64,000 nt of DNA from Spongiibacter marinus (GTDB lineage Bacteria > Pseudomonadota > Gammaproteobacteria > Pseudomonadales > Spongiibacteraceae): positions 124,001 through 188,000 of the forward strand of contig NZ_JAFBBD010000005.1 in NCBI RefSeq assembly GCF_016906995.1, written 5' to 3'. How positions within the stretch are numbered: position 1 is the first letter of the stretch; the number at the start of each line of letters is the position of its first letter. The translations under genes were made by a program, and so were the position numbers. Positions 1-10,520 of the stretch are shown here, piece by piece. The notes beneath the pieces are model-generated. The model was not told where the DNA came from. It worked only from the letters and a program-made list of their open reading frames with translations, and ran no database searches.

Positions 1-129
1 CATTGCCATTTCGCAATCCTCTTGTGACATGGCAAAAGTATATGACGGCACCGCGGTGTAAGCGCTTCGTAATTACACGTATGGGGCATTCTGCGGGAAT
101 GCTGAACATTTGAGGAACTGGCTAAATCT

Positions 130-2391
130 ATGTCTGACAATATCGTGATCGGCGCCGATGGCGTTGAGCAGATCCCATTAAAATCTTATACCGAGAAGGC
201 GTATTTGGATTACTCCATGTACGTTATTCTTGATCGCGCGCTGCCGAATATTGCCGATGGCTTAAAGCCTGTTCAGCGCCGAATTGTCTATGCGATGAGT
301 GAGCTGGGATTAAAGGCCAGCGCAAAATACAAGAAGTCGGCGCGCACCGTTGGCGATGTTATCGGTAAGTTCCACCCCCATGGCGATAGTGCGGTCTATG
401 AGGCCATGGTGCTCATGTCTCAGGACTTCTCTTACCGTTATCCGCTGATTGACGGTCAGGGGAACTGGGGTTCTCCCGATGACCCCAAATCGTTTGCGGC
501 GATGCGCTATACCGAATCCAAGTTAACGCGCTACGCCGAAGTCATGCTGAGCGAGTTGGGGCAGGGAACGGTAGATTGGGTGCCGAATTTTGACGGTGCG
601 CTTGATGAGCCTGCCATGCTGCCCGCGCGGGTGCCCAATATTTTGCTGAACGGTACCACAGGTATCGCGGTGGGAATGGCCACCGATATCCCCCCTCATA
701 ATCTTCGGGAAGTGGTGAGTGCCTGCATTCATCTTCTCGATGCGCCCAAGGCCACCGTTGCCGAACTCTGTGAGCACGTGAAGGGCCCGGATTTTCCTAC
801 CGATGCCGAGCTGATTACCCCCGCTGACGAAATTCGAAAAATCTATGAGACCGGGCGCGGCTCCTTGAGAATGCGGGCGGTGTGGCAGGAGGAGCACGAC
901 GACATCGTTATTACGGCGTTGCCTCACCAGACATCAGGCTCCAAGGTGTTGGAGCAAATTGCCCAGCAAATGCAGGCCAAGAAATTGCCAATGGTGGTCG
1001 ACTTGCGCGATGAGTCCGACCACGAAAATCCGACCCGGCTGGTGATCGTGCCGCGCTCTAACCGAGTGAATACCGAAGCGCTAATGAACCATCTGTTCGC
1101 CACCACGGACCTGGAGCGCAGTTATCGGGTCAATATGAATATGATCGGCATTGATGGCCGGCCGCAGGTAAAGAGCCTGGATCGTATTCTCGGAGAGTGG
1201 CTGGAGTTTCGTACCAACACCACTCGCCGGCGTTTGGAATTCCGTCTCGATAAAGTTCTCAAGCGTTTGCATATTCTCGATGGTTTATTGGTCGCGTTCC
1301 TCAATATCGATGAGGTCATTGCCATTATCCGTGAAGAGGATAAACCGAAGCCTGTGCTTATGGAGCGCTTCGGTTTAAGCGACACGCAAGCCGAAGCCAT
1401 CCTAGAGCTGAAACTGCGTCATTTGGCCAAGCTCGAGGAGATGAAAATTCGCGGCGAGCAGGAAGAGCTGTCGGCCGAGCGGGACCAGCTCGAGCAGACG
1501 CTTGGCTCCACCCGTCGAATGAAAACGCTGGTGCGCAAAGAGCTATTGGCCGCGGCAGAAGAATATGGCGACGAGCGCCGTTCACCGCTGGTGGCGCGTA
1601 ACGAGGCGAAGGCCTTTGCGGAAGAGGATATCGTCTCCGCTGATCCAGTAACCATTGTTTTGTCGGAAATGGGTTGGATTCGCGCGGCCAAAGGCCACGA
1701 TATTGACCCTGTTGCTCTTAGCTATAAGTCGGGCGACCGTTTCAATTTGGCGGCGAGGGGGCGCAGTAACCAGTCCGTATTGATCTTGGACAGCACCGGC
1801 CGCAGTTACAGCGTCGCCGCTCACACACTGCCATCGGCTCGAGGACAGGGGGAGCCCCTGACTGGGCGCATTAACCCGCCGTCGGGCGTGAGCTTTTGCG
1901 GAATGATGATGGGGGGCGACGACAGTTATTACCTGCTGGCCTCCGATGCGGGTTATGGCTTCGTTGCCAAGCTGGGTGATTTACACAGTAAAAACAAAGC
2001 CGGTAAAGCGACCCTGACCCTGCCTAAGGGTGGTCAGGTAATGTCGCCGGTTGCGGTTGCCGGGCTTGAAGAGCATTTTGTCGTGGTGATCAGTAGCGAG
2101 GGCCGTATGTTGGTTTTCCCCGTCACTGATTTGCCGATTATGGCGCGTGGCAAAGGCAACAAGCTGATTGGTATTCCCGGCGCACGCGTCGCCAGCCGAG
2201 AAGAGTATGTGGTGGCAACGGTGGTAATGGGCAGTCGCGACAGCATTAAGGTGCTCTCTGGCAAGCGCCACCTGTCTTTAAAACTCTCGGAACTTGAGCA
2301 CTATTTGGGTGAGCGCGGTCGCCGTGGCCACAAATTGCCGCGTGGCTTCCAGAAAGTTGATGGCGTTGAGCTGATTAGTGCTGAGCAGTAG
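130..2391 (+). CDS. parC: DNA topoisomerase IV subunit A
   Basis: ParC is the breakage-reunion subunit of topoisomerase IV. With ParE it decatenates daughter chromosomes and relaxes supercoils in the cytoplasm. The 753-residue protein has the usual family length. The active-site tyrosine is Tyr127 in AAMRYTES. The quinolone-determining loop [11 protein letters not shown] carries Ser87 and Glu91, the residues of quinolone-susceptible P. aeruginosa ParC. The C-terminal half has the beta-pinwheel repeats of the GyrA/ParC family. The ATG follows a GAGGAA-like Shine-Dalgarno near 112. The last 17 bases overlap the convergent gene on the minus strand. parE is not in the window and would be expected upstream. 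Confidence 0.98.
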   Translation: MSDNIVIGADGVEQIPLKSYTEKAYLDYSMYVILDRALPNIADGLKPVQRRIVYAMSELGLKASAKYKKSARTVGDVIGKFHPHGDSAVYEAMVLMSQDFSYRYPLIDGQGNWGSPDDPKSFAAMRYTESKLTRYAEVMLSELGQGTVDWVPNFDGALDEPAMLPARVPNILLNGTTGIAVGMATDIPPHNLREVVSACIHLLDAPKATVAELCEHVKGPDFPTDAELITPADEIRKIYETGRGSLRMRAVWQEEHDDIVITALPHQTSGSKVLEQIAQQMQAKKLPMVVDLRDESDHENPTRLVIVPRSNRVNTEALMNHLFATTDLERSYRVNMNMIGIDGRPQVKSLDRILGEWLEFRTNTTRRRLEFRLDKVLKRLHILDGLLVAFLNIDEVIAIIREEDKPKPVLMERFGLSDTQAEAILELKLRHLAKLEEMKIRGEQEELSAERDQLEQTLGSTRRMKTLVRKELLAAAEEYGDERRSPLVARNEAKAFAEEDIVSADPVTIVLSEMGWIRAAKGHDIDPVALSYKSGDRFNLAARGRSNQSVLILDSTGRSYSVAAHTLPSARGQGEPLTGRINPPSGVSFCGMMMGGDDSYYLLASDAGYGFVAKLGDLHSKNKAGKATLTLPKGGQVMSPVAVAGLEEHFVVVISSEGRMLVFPVTDLPIMARGKGNKLIGIPGARVASREEYVVATVVMGSRDSIKVLSGKRHLSLKLSELEHYLGERGRRGHKLPRGFQKVDGVELISAEQ

Positions 2392-3583
2392 CGCCGCCAT
2401 TGGGGCGACGCTGCAGTTGCTCCAGGTCGAGCGACTTCAGCTGGCTGTGCTGGCGCTCCAGTAACTCATTGTAGGGCGACTTGAGGCTTCCCACGCGGTT
2501 GCCTCGACAGCTTGCCCAGGCATCGAGGCGCTCGTGGTTGCAGCAGTTGTTGTCCAGCCAGATTCCTTCGCCTTCGGCGGTGGTGATATGCAGCCGGTCA
2601 ATAGCCGCACATTCGTCAGCCTGGCAGTGCCAGTCACTGCCCTCGCTGCAGACGCGGGCGATACCCGGGCGAATTTTTAAACTGCGGTCCAGCTTGTGGA
2701 GTAGCTCTGCGGCGCACAATGCGCGAAACAGTGGGGCGTCGCAGCCGTCCAATTGGAAGAAGCGCAGCGTGACGGCGTTGTGCCGAGTCAGTATGAGTTC
2801 GCCGTGGTAGAGGCGAGCAATGGCCTCGCTGCGGGCAAACGCCGTCTGCAGCTGCTGCTCAAAGCGTTCCGCGGTCATTTTTTCTTTCAGGTCGTCATAG
2901 GCCTGCCAATGGCAGTGCAGTATGTAGTAGTCGCGGTAACGTTTTTCACCGGCCTGCATCAGCCGAATCTGGGGATTATGTATTTCATTTAGCAGCTCGC
3001 CGAGTGCATCTTGGCCGGGGTAGAGGCTCTCATCGTCTTTGATTGGTTGGGCAAGGCGCGCGCGGGCCCTATCCAAATGGCGCTCGATGCCGAGCATGGG
3101 TACGGCGATCAGCGCATAGCTCAGGCAGCAGAGGATGGCGGTGAGCAATAACAGCGTTTTACCGAGATCGCGTATTTCATTGCCAATTAGCTCGCTGCTC
3201 AACGACAGTTTGACTTGCCCGAGACGCCCGTCTGCAGCGACGGCTGACTGGTAGTTCAGGTGGTCGTCCCGCCAGGTTCCGGCTTCCGCGACGGCTTCGC
3301 CGCGCGCATTTTGAATGCTGCCGTACACGATGAGCGGGCTTTCGATATAGTCCTGCAATATGGCCTGCAGGCTGACACGGTCATTGCGCAACAGCGCTTG
3401 CTGGCTCTGGGAGGCAAGCTGATTGGTCCACTGCTGGCCGATCAAGCGGGTGGTTTCTAGCAGGATCTGCTTGCTGGCGGTCATGCTGGTAATTAGCAGG
3501 GTAAGGCCGGCAATACCGCATATCAGCGCGGCGATAAGGCCGCATTTCGACGCTAGAGGTAGGCGCAGAAGCTGTTTTAGCAT
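2375..3583 (-). CDS. AhpA/YtjB (SMP_2)-like inner-membrane protein
   Basis: A 402-residue protein with an N-terminal membrane segment around residues 12-34 and a second around 142-165. Between them lies a sensor-like periplasmic segment ([20 protein letters not shown] onward), followed by a cytoplasmic domain. The topology and its place divergent to serB match the YtjB/Smp family of gammaproteobacteria, called AhpA in Pseudomonas. The molecular function of that family is poorly known; a role in membrane haemolysin or virulence phenotypes has been proposed. No catalytic motif is visible. It converges on parC with a 17-base overlap. The family assignment rests on context and topology more than on a diagnostic motif. 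Confidence 0.7.
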   Translation of the reverse strand: MLKQLLRLPLASKCGLIAALICGIAGLTLLITSMTASKQILLETTRLIGQQWTNQLASQSQQALLRNDRVSLQAILQDYIESPLIVYGSIQNARGEAVAEAGTWRDDHLNYQSAVAADGRLGQVKLSLSSELIGNEIRDLGKTLLLLTAILCCLSYALIAVPMLGIERHLDRARARLAQPIKDDESLYPGQDALGELLNEIHNPQIRLMQAGEKRYRDYYILHCHWQAYDDLKEKMTAERFEQQLQTAFARSEAIARLYHGELILTRHNAVTLRFFQLDGCDAPLFRALCAAELLHKLDRSLKIRPGIARVCSEGSDWHCQADECAAIDRLHITTAEGEGIWLDNNCCNHERLDAWASCRGNRVGSLKSPYNELLERQHSQLKSLDLEQLQRRPNGGATAQH

Positions 3584-3711
3584 GTTTGTTTATCCGCTGA
3601 GAGAGTGGTTGCCTGGCAGGAGTATAACAAGGCTGTTAGCGGGTAAAGTGCATTTTCCTCAGATCTCGTGCAAAAGCGCTGGCAGAAAGTCACCTCCACT
3701 GTCAGCAGTGC

Positions 3712-3740
3712 TTGGGCAGGCGCGGCACTCCCGCTACAAT
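3712..3740 (+). promoter_or_regulatory. sigma70-type promoter of serB
   Basis: TTGGGC at 3712-3717 and TACAAT at 3735-3740 are separated by 17 bases. This predicts a transcript start near 3747 and a leader of about 16 bases before the GTG at 3763. It argues against using the in-frame ATG at 3712, which would lie in the -35 element. Confidence 0.6.
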
Positions 3741-3762
3741 AGCGCCAAACCAAGGGGGCAGT

Positions 3763-5004
3763 GTGAACGAAATTATCATGATCAATATTGCTGGTGACGA
3801 CCGTCCCGGCGTAACCAGTTCCATTACCGGTATTCTGGCTGACCACGATGTGGCGGTGTTGGATATTGGTCAGGCAGTGATCCACGACACGCTGTCACTG
3901 GGCCTGCTGGTGTCCCTGCCCTCGGGAACGGAAGCGGCGAGTATTCTCAAGGATGTATTATTCCGCTGCCATGAAATGGGGCTGCAAGTGCGATTCTTGC
4001 CGGTGAGTGCCGACAGTTATCAGCAGTGGGTAGCCGGACAGGGCAAGCAGCGCCACATTGTGACCTTGCTGGCGCGTAAAATCAGCGCCCAGCATATCGC
4101 CCACGTCACTGAGATCGTTTCACGCTATGGTTTGAATATCGACCGCATTGACCGCTTGTCTGGACGGGTGCCGCTGGAGGGTGTGGACGAGCAGTCGAAG
4201 GCGTCGGTGGAGCTCTCTGTGCGAGGCAATTTGGCTGATGCATCCGATTTTCGCGGCGAGCTACTTACGCTCGCCAGCGAGATGGATATTGATATCGCCT
4301 ACCAGGAAGACAGCATGTTCCGCCGCACGCGTCGCCTGGTCGCCTTTGATATGGATTCGACGCTGATCGAAGCTGAGGTGATTGATGAGCTGGCCAGCGC
4401 AGCCGGCGTTGGTGAAAAAGTGGCGGAGATCACCGAGCGCGCGATGCGCGGAGAGATCGACTTTAAAGAAAGCTTTGCTGCCCGGGTCGCGCTTTTGAAA
4501 GGCTTGGATGAATCGGTGTTGGAGGGTATTGCTGAGAGTTTACCAATCACCGAGGGTGCCGAACGTCTGGTATCCACCTTGAAGAAACTGGGCTATAAAA
4601 CCGCCATTTTGTCCGGTGGTTTTACCTACTTCGGTCACTACCTACAAAAGCGTCTTGGCATTGACTATGTCTATGCCAACGAGCTGGCAATTGAAGAGGG
4701 GCGTGTTACCGGCGAGGTCAGCGGGGTAGTGGTTGATGGCCAACGCAAGGCCGAACTGCTGCGCGAAATTGCCCAGCGAGAAGGTATCGACATGGAGCAG
4801 GTGATCGCGGTGGGGGACGGTGCCAATGACCTGCCTATGCTGAGCATTGCGGGCCTGGGGATCGCATTCCGCGCCAAGCCGATTGTGCGCGAGAACGCTA
4901 AACAGTCGATTTCTACCCTCGGCTTAGACAGCATATTGTACCTGCTGGGAATCAGTGACCGCCTAAGCAGCCCTTCCGCTCAACCGAAGGCAGCAAATTC
5001 GTAA
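3763..5004 (+). CDS. serB: phosphoserine phosphatase
   Basis: SerB dephosphorylates O-phosphoserine in the last step of serine synthesis. The protein has 413 residues from a GTG start. An N-terminal ACT-like regulatory region (IIMINIAGDDRPGV onward, roughly 1-180) precedes a HAD phosphatase domain. The HAD nucleophile motif is FDMDSTLI and the late acidic motif is GDGANDLPM. The GTG at 3763 is preferred because AAGGGGG lies 6-11 bases upstream, the promoter fits it, and the ACT-like fold starts exactly here. An upstream ATG at 3712 would add 17 residues without family support. The gene is convergent with the FimX-like gene, overlapping its 3' end by 25 bases. Confidence 0.95.
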   Translation: MNEIIMINIAGDDRPGVTSSITGILADHDVAVLDIGQAVIHDTLSLGLLVSLPSGTEAASILKDVLFRCHEMGLQVRFLPVSADSYQQWVAGQGKQRHIVTLLARKISAQHIAHVTEIVSRYGLNIDRIDRLSGRVPLEGVDEQSKASVELSVRGNLADASDFRGELLTLASEMDIDIAYQEDSMFRRTRRLVAFDMDSTLIEAEVIDELASAAGVGEKVAEITERAMRGEIDFKESFAARVALLKGLDESVLEGIAESLPITEGAERLVSTLKKLGYKTAILSGGFTYFGHYLQKRLGIDYVYANELAIEEGRVTGEVSGVVVDGQRKAELLREIAQREGIDMEQVIAVGDGANDLPMLSIAGLGIAFRAKPIVRENAKQSISTLGLDSILYLLGISDRLSSPSAQPKAANS

Positions 5005-6986
5005 GACATCTCCGTGGATGGGTCTTGCACATAACTGCCCTGAATAAAGTCAGGGCCGAGTTGCCACAGCACGGCCAGGCTGGCGGCGCTGCTGACGTTG
5101 GGAATCAGTACGCGGCTATTCAGTTGGCGACCACCCTGAATGATCTCTCTGATTTCATCGGCGCTCAGGCTGTCGGTTTTACGCACGCCGGGTTTAATCA
5201 GCGCGGGCTTAATGTGTTCCAGGAATTTATTGCCGTCTTGGCTGCGGCCGAAGTTGCGTACGGCTAGCCCAATTCCCAGCGACTCCAACTGGCGACAGCA
5301 ATCCAGAGCAGGCTTCAGCGAGCTGGCAATGCTCTCTTCGCTAAACTGCAGTATCAGCGCACTACCGGGAAGGCCGGCGGCTTTCATGGCGACGCTCAGC
5401 CATGAGCAAAACTCGCTATCGTGAAAGACATTGCCGCTGAGGTTGATGGTTAATTTTGTATCCTCGCCAGCGGCGCGCTTTTTCGCCAAGACCTTGGTTG
5501 TTTCAACCACAATCCATCGATCGAGCTTATTGTTGTTCGGCTCCTTCTCTACAACGCGCAGCATTTCCCCTGCGGTCACTTCGCCTTCTTGCCAATCTCT
5601 AATATCCAGCGAAGCTTCGTAGTAATCCCCCTCGGCATCGCTGAGATTAATAATGGGTTGAAACAGAATTTGCAGGCGCTGGTCGGCGAAAGCCTCTTCA
5701 ATAAGTGTGCTTATCTCATCACTGCGCTGCAGCTGCTGGCGGTCGCGGTGATAAATTTCGGCAGCGTTACCACCGTCGGCTGCGATGCTTTGCACCGTCT
5801 CAAAACACTGGTCAAGCAACGTCGCAGCGTGGGGCGTGGTGAGGTGATTAATGGGCATAATCGCTGCGCTAAAGTGACATTGCAGCGACTGTTTTTTTAC
5901 CTCAATAATCTCAGACTCGATGGCCTTTAGTGCTTCTTGGCTGGTTTCTAAGGCTCGTTGACTGGGAACATGGTGGGCTATCACTGCGAACAGATCGTCG
6001 GCGATGCGACCGTAGTACTGCGCCGGGATTAATGCTTGAAGACGCTCGCTCAAGGCCTGAATTAGTGTTTCGGTATTGTGCAGATTTAAGTCGCGCCGGA
6101 ACTTGTCGAAGTTATCGAGTTGCAGCACGATGAGTGAGCTATTGCTGTTTCGCTGCGCGTCGACGAAGTCTTGCAGCAGTTGTGCAAAGTGCTTGCGATT
6201 TGCCAGCCCGGTTGTCGCGTCGAGGTGGCCGGTGGCGGCGCCGCTGCCAGCTTCGTGCAGGGTTAGCTGTACACAGGCCTCACCGTCGTAGCTGGCGTTA
6301 TTGCAGGTGACCGAGCTTTTTAGCTCTTGCTCGTCGCTACTTAAGAAACTAATTTCCAGCGTGTGGCCGTCACTGTTGCCCGGCTGCTTTTTTAGGGCGT
6401 TTTTAAAGCGATCTTGATCTTTGTTGCAAATCAAATCGACGATAGGAAAGCCGTCCAGGTCGTCGTGGCCGACTTGCTGACAGAACAGCGCATTGGCATA
6501 AATAATCATGCCGTCAGTGATATAGCAAACCGCATCTTGGTGCGAATCCAGTAGCAGTGCATTGCGTTGCTGCTCTTCAAGCAACGCCGCTTTGGTGGCA
6601 TCGAGCTCTCTGCGGCTTGCCAGTGCTTCAAGTTCTCGCTGCGCAAAAAACAGCAGGCGTGCGCGGTTTTGGTTGCTCAACACCAAACTGACTGAAGTGT
6701 CGGGCAGTGGGATGTTTTCGTCGTCACTGAGGTAGATAAATGGCAGATCGACGTTGGCGTGTCTGAGTATCTGGCCGCACTGCGCAATCGATAATTTGGA
6801 GTGCACGGCATCGAAGAATGCTAAGTCCCAGTGGCTATCACTGAGTTGCTCCTGCAGCTCTTTGCCGTCGTTAATCAGCTTGCTATGGGCGACCTTGCCG
6901 GCGCGGCGAAATGTGCTGATGATGTCTTCAGCATTGTCGTCATTGAAGCCGATAAGCAGCAATTTTATCGCGGAGGTGCGGGCCAT
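4980..6986 (-). CDS. fimX: FimX-like degenerate GGDEF/EAL protein
   Basis: A 668-residue multidomain protein. A receiver-like domain (about 5-120) is followed by a PAS segment (about 140-245, with CYITDGMIIYANALFCQQVG), a GGDEF-family domain opening with DATTGLANRKHF (about 255-410) and an EAL-family domain (about 425-668). The GGDEF signature is replaced by IADDLF and the EAL site reads YEASLDI, so catalysis is doubtful. This order, the degeneracy and the position beside serB match P. aeruginosa FimX, a c-di-GMP-binding effector for type IV pilus assembly and twitching. FimX binds c-di-GMP through its EAL domain. The next gene on the same strand upstream is a PilZ-like protein, which supports a c-di-GMP effector role. 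No pilus genes are in the window. Confidence 0.85.
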   Translation of the reverse strand: MARTSAIKLLLIGFNDDNAEDIISTFRRAGKVAHSKLINDGKELQEQLSDSHWDLAFFDAVHSKLSIAQCGQILRHANVDLPFIYLSDDENIPLPDTSVSLVLSNQNRARLLFFAQRELEALASRRELDATKAALLEEQQRNALLLDSHQDAVCYITDGMIIYANALFCQQVGHDDLDGFPIVDLICNKDQDRFKNALKKQPGNSDGHTLEISFLSSDEQELKSSVTCNNASYDGEACVQLTLHEAGSGAATGHLDATTGLANRKHFAQLLQDFVDAQRNSNSSLIVLQLDNFDKFRRDLNLHNTETLIQALSERLQALIPAQYYGRIADDLFAVIAHHVPSQRALETSQEALKAIESEIIEVKKQSLQCHFSAAIMPINHLTTPHAATLLDQCFETVQSIAADGGNAAEIYHRDRQQLQRSDEISTLIEEAFADQRLQILFQPIINLSDAEGDYYEASLDIRDWQEGEVTAGEMLRVVEKEPNNNKLDRWIVVETTKVLAKKRAAGEDTKLTINLSGNVFHDSEFCSWLSVAMKAAGLPGSALILQFSEESIASSLKPALDCCRQLESLGIGLAVRNFGRSQDGNKFLEHIKPALIKPGVRKTDSLSADEIREIIQGGRQLNSRVLIPNVSSAASLAVLWQLGPDFIQGSYVQDPSTEMSYEFAAFG

Positions 6987-7020
6987 AATTCCTCAACATT
7001 GACGTCGCCGGGTACGGCGC

Positions 7021-8820
7021 TTACAAAATATCCCAGAGCTTGTTGAAGTCGCCTTCATTGTCATCGTCGTCACCGCGTTTTGCCACAATACGATCGACAC
7101 TGCTGGTTTGTTGCCGGTTGGTGTCTGTGTACGCGAACAGCTTGTATGCCGTTGAGCTGTCGACGATCTCATCGAGTTTTATACGCATAACGTGACCGGG
7201 GCGAATCAGCTCTACCGTCTGCCCCGTTGCGAAGCCAGTGATGTTGGTTAACATCACCAGGGGGCCGCTGTCCCGACCGGGAATGAGCAGGGCTCGCTGG
7301 AAGTCTCCTGAAGCCAGGCCAGAATGCATCGCTCTGGCACTGTAGGCCGTTGCCGCGCTCGCAATCACTTCAACGCCCATTTGATGGCTTTCGTCGCTTC
7401 TGAGCCAGCGAACAACGGCTATTCGCCAGTTTTCATAGTCGTCAGTTTTTACACCGATAACTTCTCCAGTACGAATCCGGGTCTCAATAGTGTCCGGCCA
7501 CTCAATACGGTATCCGGAGGTGCTGCTGTCCATTAGGCGAGCGCGCTGGTAGTGATAGTGGCTCTCGCTCTTGCCGGGGCCATTTTGGGTCTGGGGCAAG
7601 GTATAGGAAATGTCTTCGACCGCGGCCCGCTCGCTGCGCCCCTCCTGCCAGTGGTCATTGATATCGTAGTCGCGCGTGTCGCGGCCGCCGCTGCCTGCCC
7701 ACGGGTCGGAGTTTTGGGGTTTGTTGTTATACGGGTCTGCTCTCGAACTGGCGTCACTGCCCTCAAGTTCGAACAGCTCAAAATCTGACTGATTTGCCGC
7801 GAAGTAGTGGGTTGGGTTCATTCCCACGGTAATGAGCGCCGTCTCATCGCAGGGAATACGCTCTGCGGCTCGCAGGGTCGCGGCGCTCCAGGCCATGCTC
7901 AACTGGCTGAGCACGTGCTCAGGTAGCTTAAATTCAACGCTGAGTTTGCTGCCAGGGATTTTGCTGAGCAACTTGGCGCTGCCGCCTTGCAGGGCGGAGG
8001 TGTCGATGCCCAGCCAACCTGGGCTGGGCGCTTTGTCGGCCAGCTCGCGATAGACCGGGGGAGCGTCTTGCTCGGGGTCGAGTAAGAAAACGCAGCTTTC
8101 AAGGCGTTTACTGCGCAGTTCAATCTCGCTGCTCCAGTATCGCAAACCGAAAAACACTTGTTCGATATAGCGCTGGGAAAGCTGCGAGCAGCGGCTGCAG
8201 GCCAAAATGAGTGGTCGTAAATAGGCCTGCTCGACGGTGCCGCCGCCTTGGCTGCGATCATCAATGCGCTGCTTGGTGAGCTTTTGCAGTTGTGCGCTGT
8301 GGTAGATGTGGTGGAGGTTTTGCCAAAACCGCCGTGGTGGTGTGCGGTATAGCTGGTAGCTGCGAACCAACACACAGCTGTACTCGGTTAACGCGCGATG
8401 CAGGCAGGTTGCCAGCGTCTCTTTAGGTTTGAGCAGTCTGGATTCAAGTTCCAAATTTACAAAGGCTTGGCAGTAGCCGAGTGCCAGCAAGGTGTTTAGG
8501 GTGTCTGCCAACTGAACGATTTTTTCAGACTTCTCGGGCAGAACAATGGGCTTGTTTAAATAGTGTTGCGAGAGGCCGCGGGTAATGTAATGCACATGGG
8601 GGCGAATTTTTTCGAGCACTTCAAAGCGGTCACGACCCTTGCAGCGAACATGGCTGAGCTCACTCAGCGCTTGATACAAACGGCGAGTGGTTTCGCCAAG
8701 GTTGGCGCGCGGCAGAGTCTCCAGCCACTTTCCGGCTGCCGATGCCGCCAGGCTGAAGAGGCTGTGTTGGTGCCGGTTAATTTCCGGCAGCGGTACCAGC
8801 AGGCTTGGTGTGCTGTTCAT
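7021..8820 (-). CDS. PilZ-like domain protein adjacent to fimX
   Basis: A 599-residue soluble protein with no signal peptide. The N-terminal 300 residues are helical and unrecognised. An acidic, low-complexity linker (about 375-400) precedes a C-terminal segment with YHYQRARLMDSSTSGYRIEW near residue 430. Its basic residues followed by DxSxxG resemble the c-di-GMP-binding PilZ signature. It lies 34 bases upstream of the FimX-like gene on the same strand, as its homologue does in P. aeruginosa, so co-transcription is likely. I infer a partner or parallel effector in c-di-GMP control of surface motility. The first basic PilZ motif is not a perfect RxxxR, so binding is not certain. Confidence 0.6.
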   Translation of the reverse strand: MNSTPSLLVPLPEINRHQHSLFSLAASAAGKWLETLPRANLGETTRRLYQALSELSHVRCKGRDRFEVLEKIRPHVHYITRGLSQHYLNKPIVLPEKSEKIVQLADTLNTLLALGYCQAFVNLELESRLLKPKETLATCLHRALTEYSCVLVRSYQLYRTPPRRFWQNLHHIYHSAQLQKLTKQRIDDRSQGGGTVEQAYLRPLILACSRCSQLSQRYIEQVFFGLRYWSSEIELRSKRLESCVFLLDPEQDAPPVYRELADKAPSPGWLGIDTSALQGGSAKLLSKIPGSKLSVEFKLPEHVLSQLSMAWSAATLRAAERIPCDETALITVGMNPTHYFAANQSDFELFELEGSDASSRADPYNNKPQNSDPWAGSGGRDTRDYDINDHWQEGRSERAAVEDISYTLPQTQNGPGKSESHYHYQRARLMDSSTSGYRIEWPDTIETRIRTGEVIGVKTDDYENWRIAVVRWLRSDESHQMGVEVIASAATAYSARAMHSGLASGDFQRALLIPGRDSGPLVMLTNITGFATGQTVELIRPGHVMRIKLDEIVDSSTAYKLFAYTDTNRQQTSSVDRIVAKRGDDDDNEGDFNKLWDIL

Positions 8821-8890
8821 GGCATTCCGTTATCAATCGCGATACATCACTTCTGCGATGGTAAATAAGTATATGTTTTTACGCGTTTAA

Positions 8891-9904
8891 TTAGCGTAGC
8901 GCAAGTGGCGTCTTGCTGCGCTGGCCGGGCTCCTCGCGAACCAGTCGCGGCACTAAGTAGCCGGGCAGCGAGGCCAATAACTGCTGCATAATTTGTTGCG
9001 CTTTGGCATCGTCAACGTGAAAGTGTCCTGCGCCGTTAACCTTGTCCAACACATGCAGATAGTAGGGGAGAACCCCGCAGTCGAACAATTGTTTGCTCAG
9101 GCTAGTCAGTGTTTTTGCGCAGTCGTTCACTCCTTTAAGCAGCACGCTCTGGTTGAGAAGCGTGAATCCGGCCCGCTTTAATTCTAGCAGTGCGGTGACA
9201 GTGTCGCTGTCGACCTCATTGGGATGATTGGCGTGCACAACGATGACGGTGTGTAATTGCGGCCGCGTCAGGGCATCAATCAGCCCGTGGGTTATTCTCG
9301 CTGGTAAAACCAGTGGCAGGCGTGTGTGCAGCCGCAGGGTATTGATTTGTGGCAGGGCCGCCAGGCGGTCAACAAGCTGGTGAAGGTAGTCATCCGGCGC
9401 CGACAGGGGGTCGCCGCCGCTTAGAATAACTTCATTTATCTCAGGGTGAGCGCTGATATAGTCCAGCGCCGCGCGCCAGTCGTCCTGACTTGCGCGATTG
9501 TCGTTGTAGGGAAAGGCGCGGCGAAAGCAGTAGCGACAGTGAACGGCGCAGGCGGGGGTGGTCACCATCAGGACGCGGCCGCGGTATTTGTGGATAAGCC
9601 CGGGTACTGGATTGCTGGCCGCTTCCTGCAAGGGGTCATTGCTGTAGCCGGGCTGATCGTTCAGCTCTTGTGCTTGTGGCAATATTTGCAGCAGCAGAGG
9701 GTCGTTCCAGTCGCCTGGCTGCATTTTTGCGACAAAGGCCTCGGTGACGCGCAATGGAAAGTCGGCAAGCGCAGTCTGAATATCCGGGCGGTCACCGGGG
9801 TCGAGTGCTAACCGCTGCCAGAGCTGTTCCGGGCTGCGGATCATGTCGCGGTATTGCTGTTGCCAATCTGTAGTCTGCCAATGTGGCGCGTTAAGAGGTA
9901 TCAT
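8891..9904 (-). CDS. epmB: EF-P beta-lysylation lysine 2,3-aminomutase
   Basis: EpmB is a radical-SAM, PLP-dependent enzyme that converts (S)-alpha-lysine to (R)-beta-lysine, the substrate EpmA attaches to EF-P. The 337-residue length is typical. The cluster motif is CAVHCRYCFRRAF (CxxxCxxC), and LSGGDPLSAPD follows as the SAM-binding glycine motif. The gene is divergent from efp with 46 bases between the start codons, and epmA follows efp, so all three parts of the EF-P modification pathway sit together. Confidence 0.95.
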   Translation of the reverse strand: MIPLNAPHWQTTDWQQQYRDMIRSPEQLWQRLALDPGDRPDIQTALADFPLRVTEAFVAKMQPGDWNDPLLLQILPQAQELNDQPGYSNDPLQEAASNPVPGLIHKYRGRVLMVTTPACAVHCRYCFRRAFPYNDNRASQDDWRAALDYISAHPEINEVILSGGDPLSAPDDYLHQLVDRLAALPQINTLRLHTRLPLVLPARITHGLIDALTRPQLHTVIVVHANHPNEVDSDTVTALLELKRAGFTLLNQSVLLKGVNDCAKTLTSLSKQLFDCGVLPYYLHVLDKVNGAGHFHVDDAKAQQIMQQLLASLPGYLVPRLVREEPGQRSKTPLALR

Positions 9905-9950
9905 GTCGCCCTTTTAAAAATACGCTAAAGCCCAGTCGCTGAGGATAATC

Positions 9951-10520
9951 ATGGCCAGCTATTCTACCAATGAATTTCGTTCTGGATTGAAAGTGATGCT
10001 CGACGGTGAGCCCTGTTCAATTCTAGACAATGAATTTGTAAAACCCGGAAAGGGGCAGGCGTTCAATCGCGTGAAGCTGCGCAACCTTAACACCGGACGG
10101 GTGTGGGAGCGTACGTTTAAATCGGGTGAGTCCCTTGAGGGCGCCGACGTGATGGATCATGAAATGGAATACCTCTACAGCGATGGTGAGTTTTTCCACT
10201 TTATGGACCCCACCAATTTCGAGCAGGTACAAGCCGATGAGAAGGCTGTTGGCGATGCCGCTCAATGGTTGAAAGAGCAGGACGTTTGCACCGTGACCCT
10301 GTACAACGGCGCGCCCCTGTCGGTGACTCCGCCAAACTTCGTGGAATTGGAAATTGTCGAAACCGATCCCGGCCTGAAAGGTGATACCGCGCAGGGTGGT
10401 ACCAAGCCGGCCCACCTGAGCACAGGAGCCGTGGTAAAGGTTCCGCTGTTCATCAGCCAGGGTGAAGTGATTCGCGTTGACACCCGCAGCGGTGAATACG
10501 TTAGCCGGGTGAAAAGCTAA
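9951..10520 (+). CDS. efp: translation elongation factor P
   Basis: EF-P enters the ribosomal E site and rescues stalling at consecutive prolines. The 189-residue protein has the KOW-like N-terminal domain and two OB domains. The modified lysine is Lys34 in VKPGKGQAF, the lysine type that is beta-lysylated by EpmA/EpmB. The ATG is preceded by GAGGAT at 9941-9946. The stop codon abuts the TTG start of epmA, so the two are translationally linked. Confidence 0.98.
   Translation: MASYSTNEFRSGLKVMLDGEPCSILDNEFVKPGKGQAFNRVKLRNLNTGRVWERTFKSGESLEGADVMDHEMEYLYSDGEFFHFMDPTNFEQVQADEKAVGDAAQWLKEQDVCTVTLYNGAPLSVTPPNFVELEIVETDPGLKGDTAQGGTKPAHLSTGAVVKVPLFISQGEVIRVDTRSGEYVSRVKS

Noticed and set aside
523-927. 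134-codon open frame antisense to parC
   Set aside because: It has no recognisable motif and lies entirely opposite a highly conserved gene; it is a shadow of parC codon usage.
3712-3762. Upstream ATG start for serB adding 17 residues
   Set aside because: It coincides with the -35 element of a well-spaced promoter, and the GTG at 3763 has a good Shine-Dalgarno and the family N-terminus.
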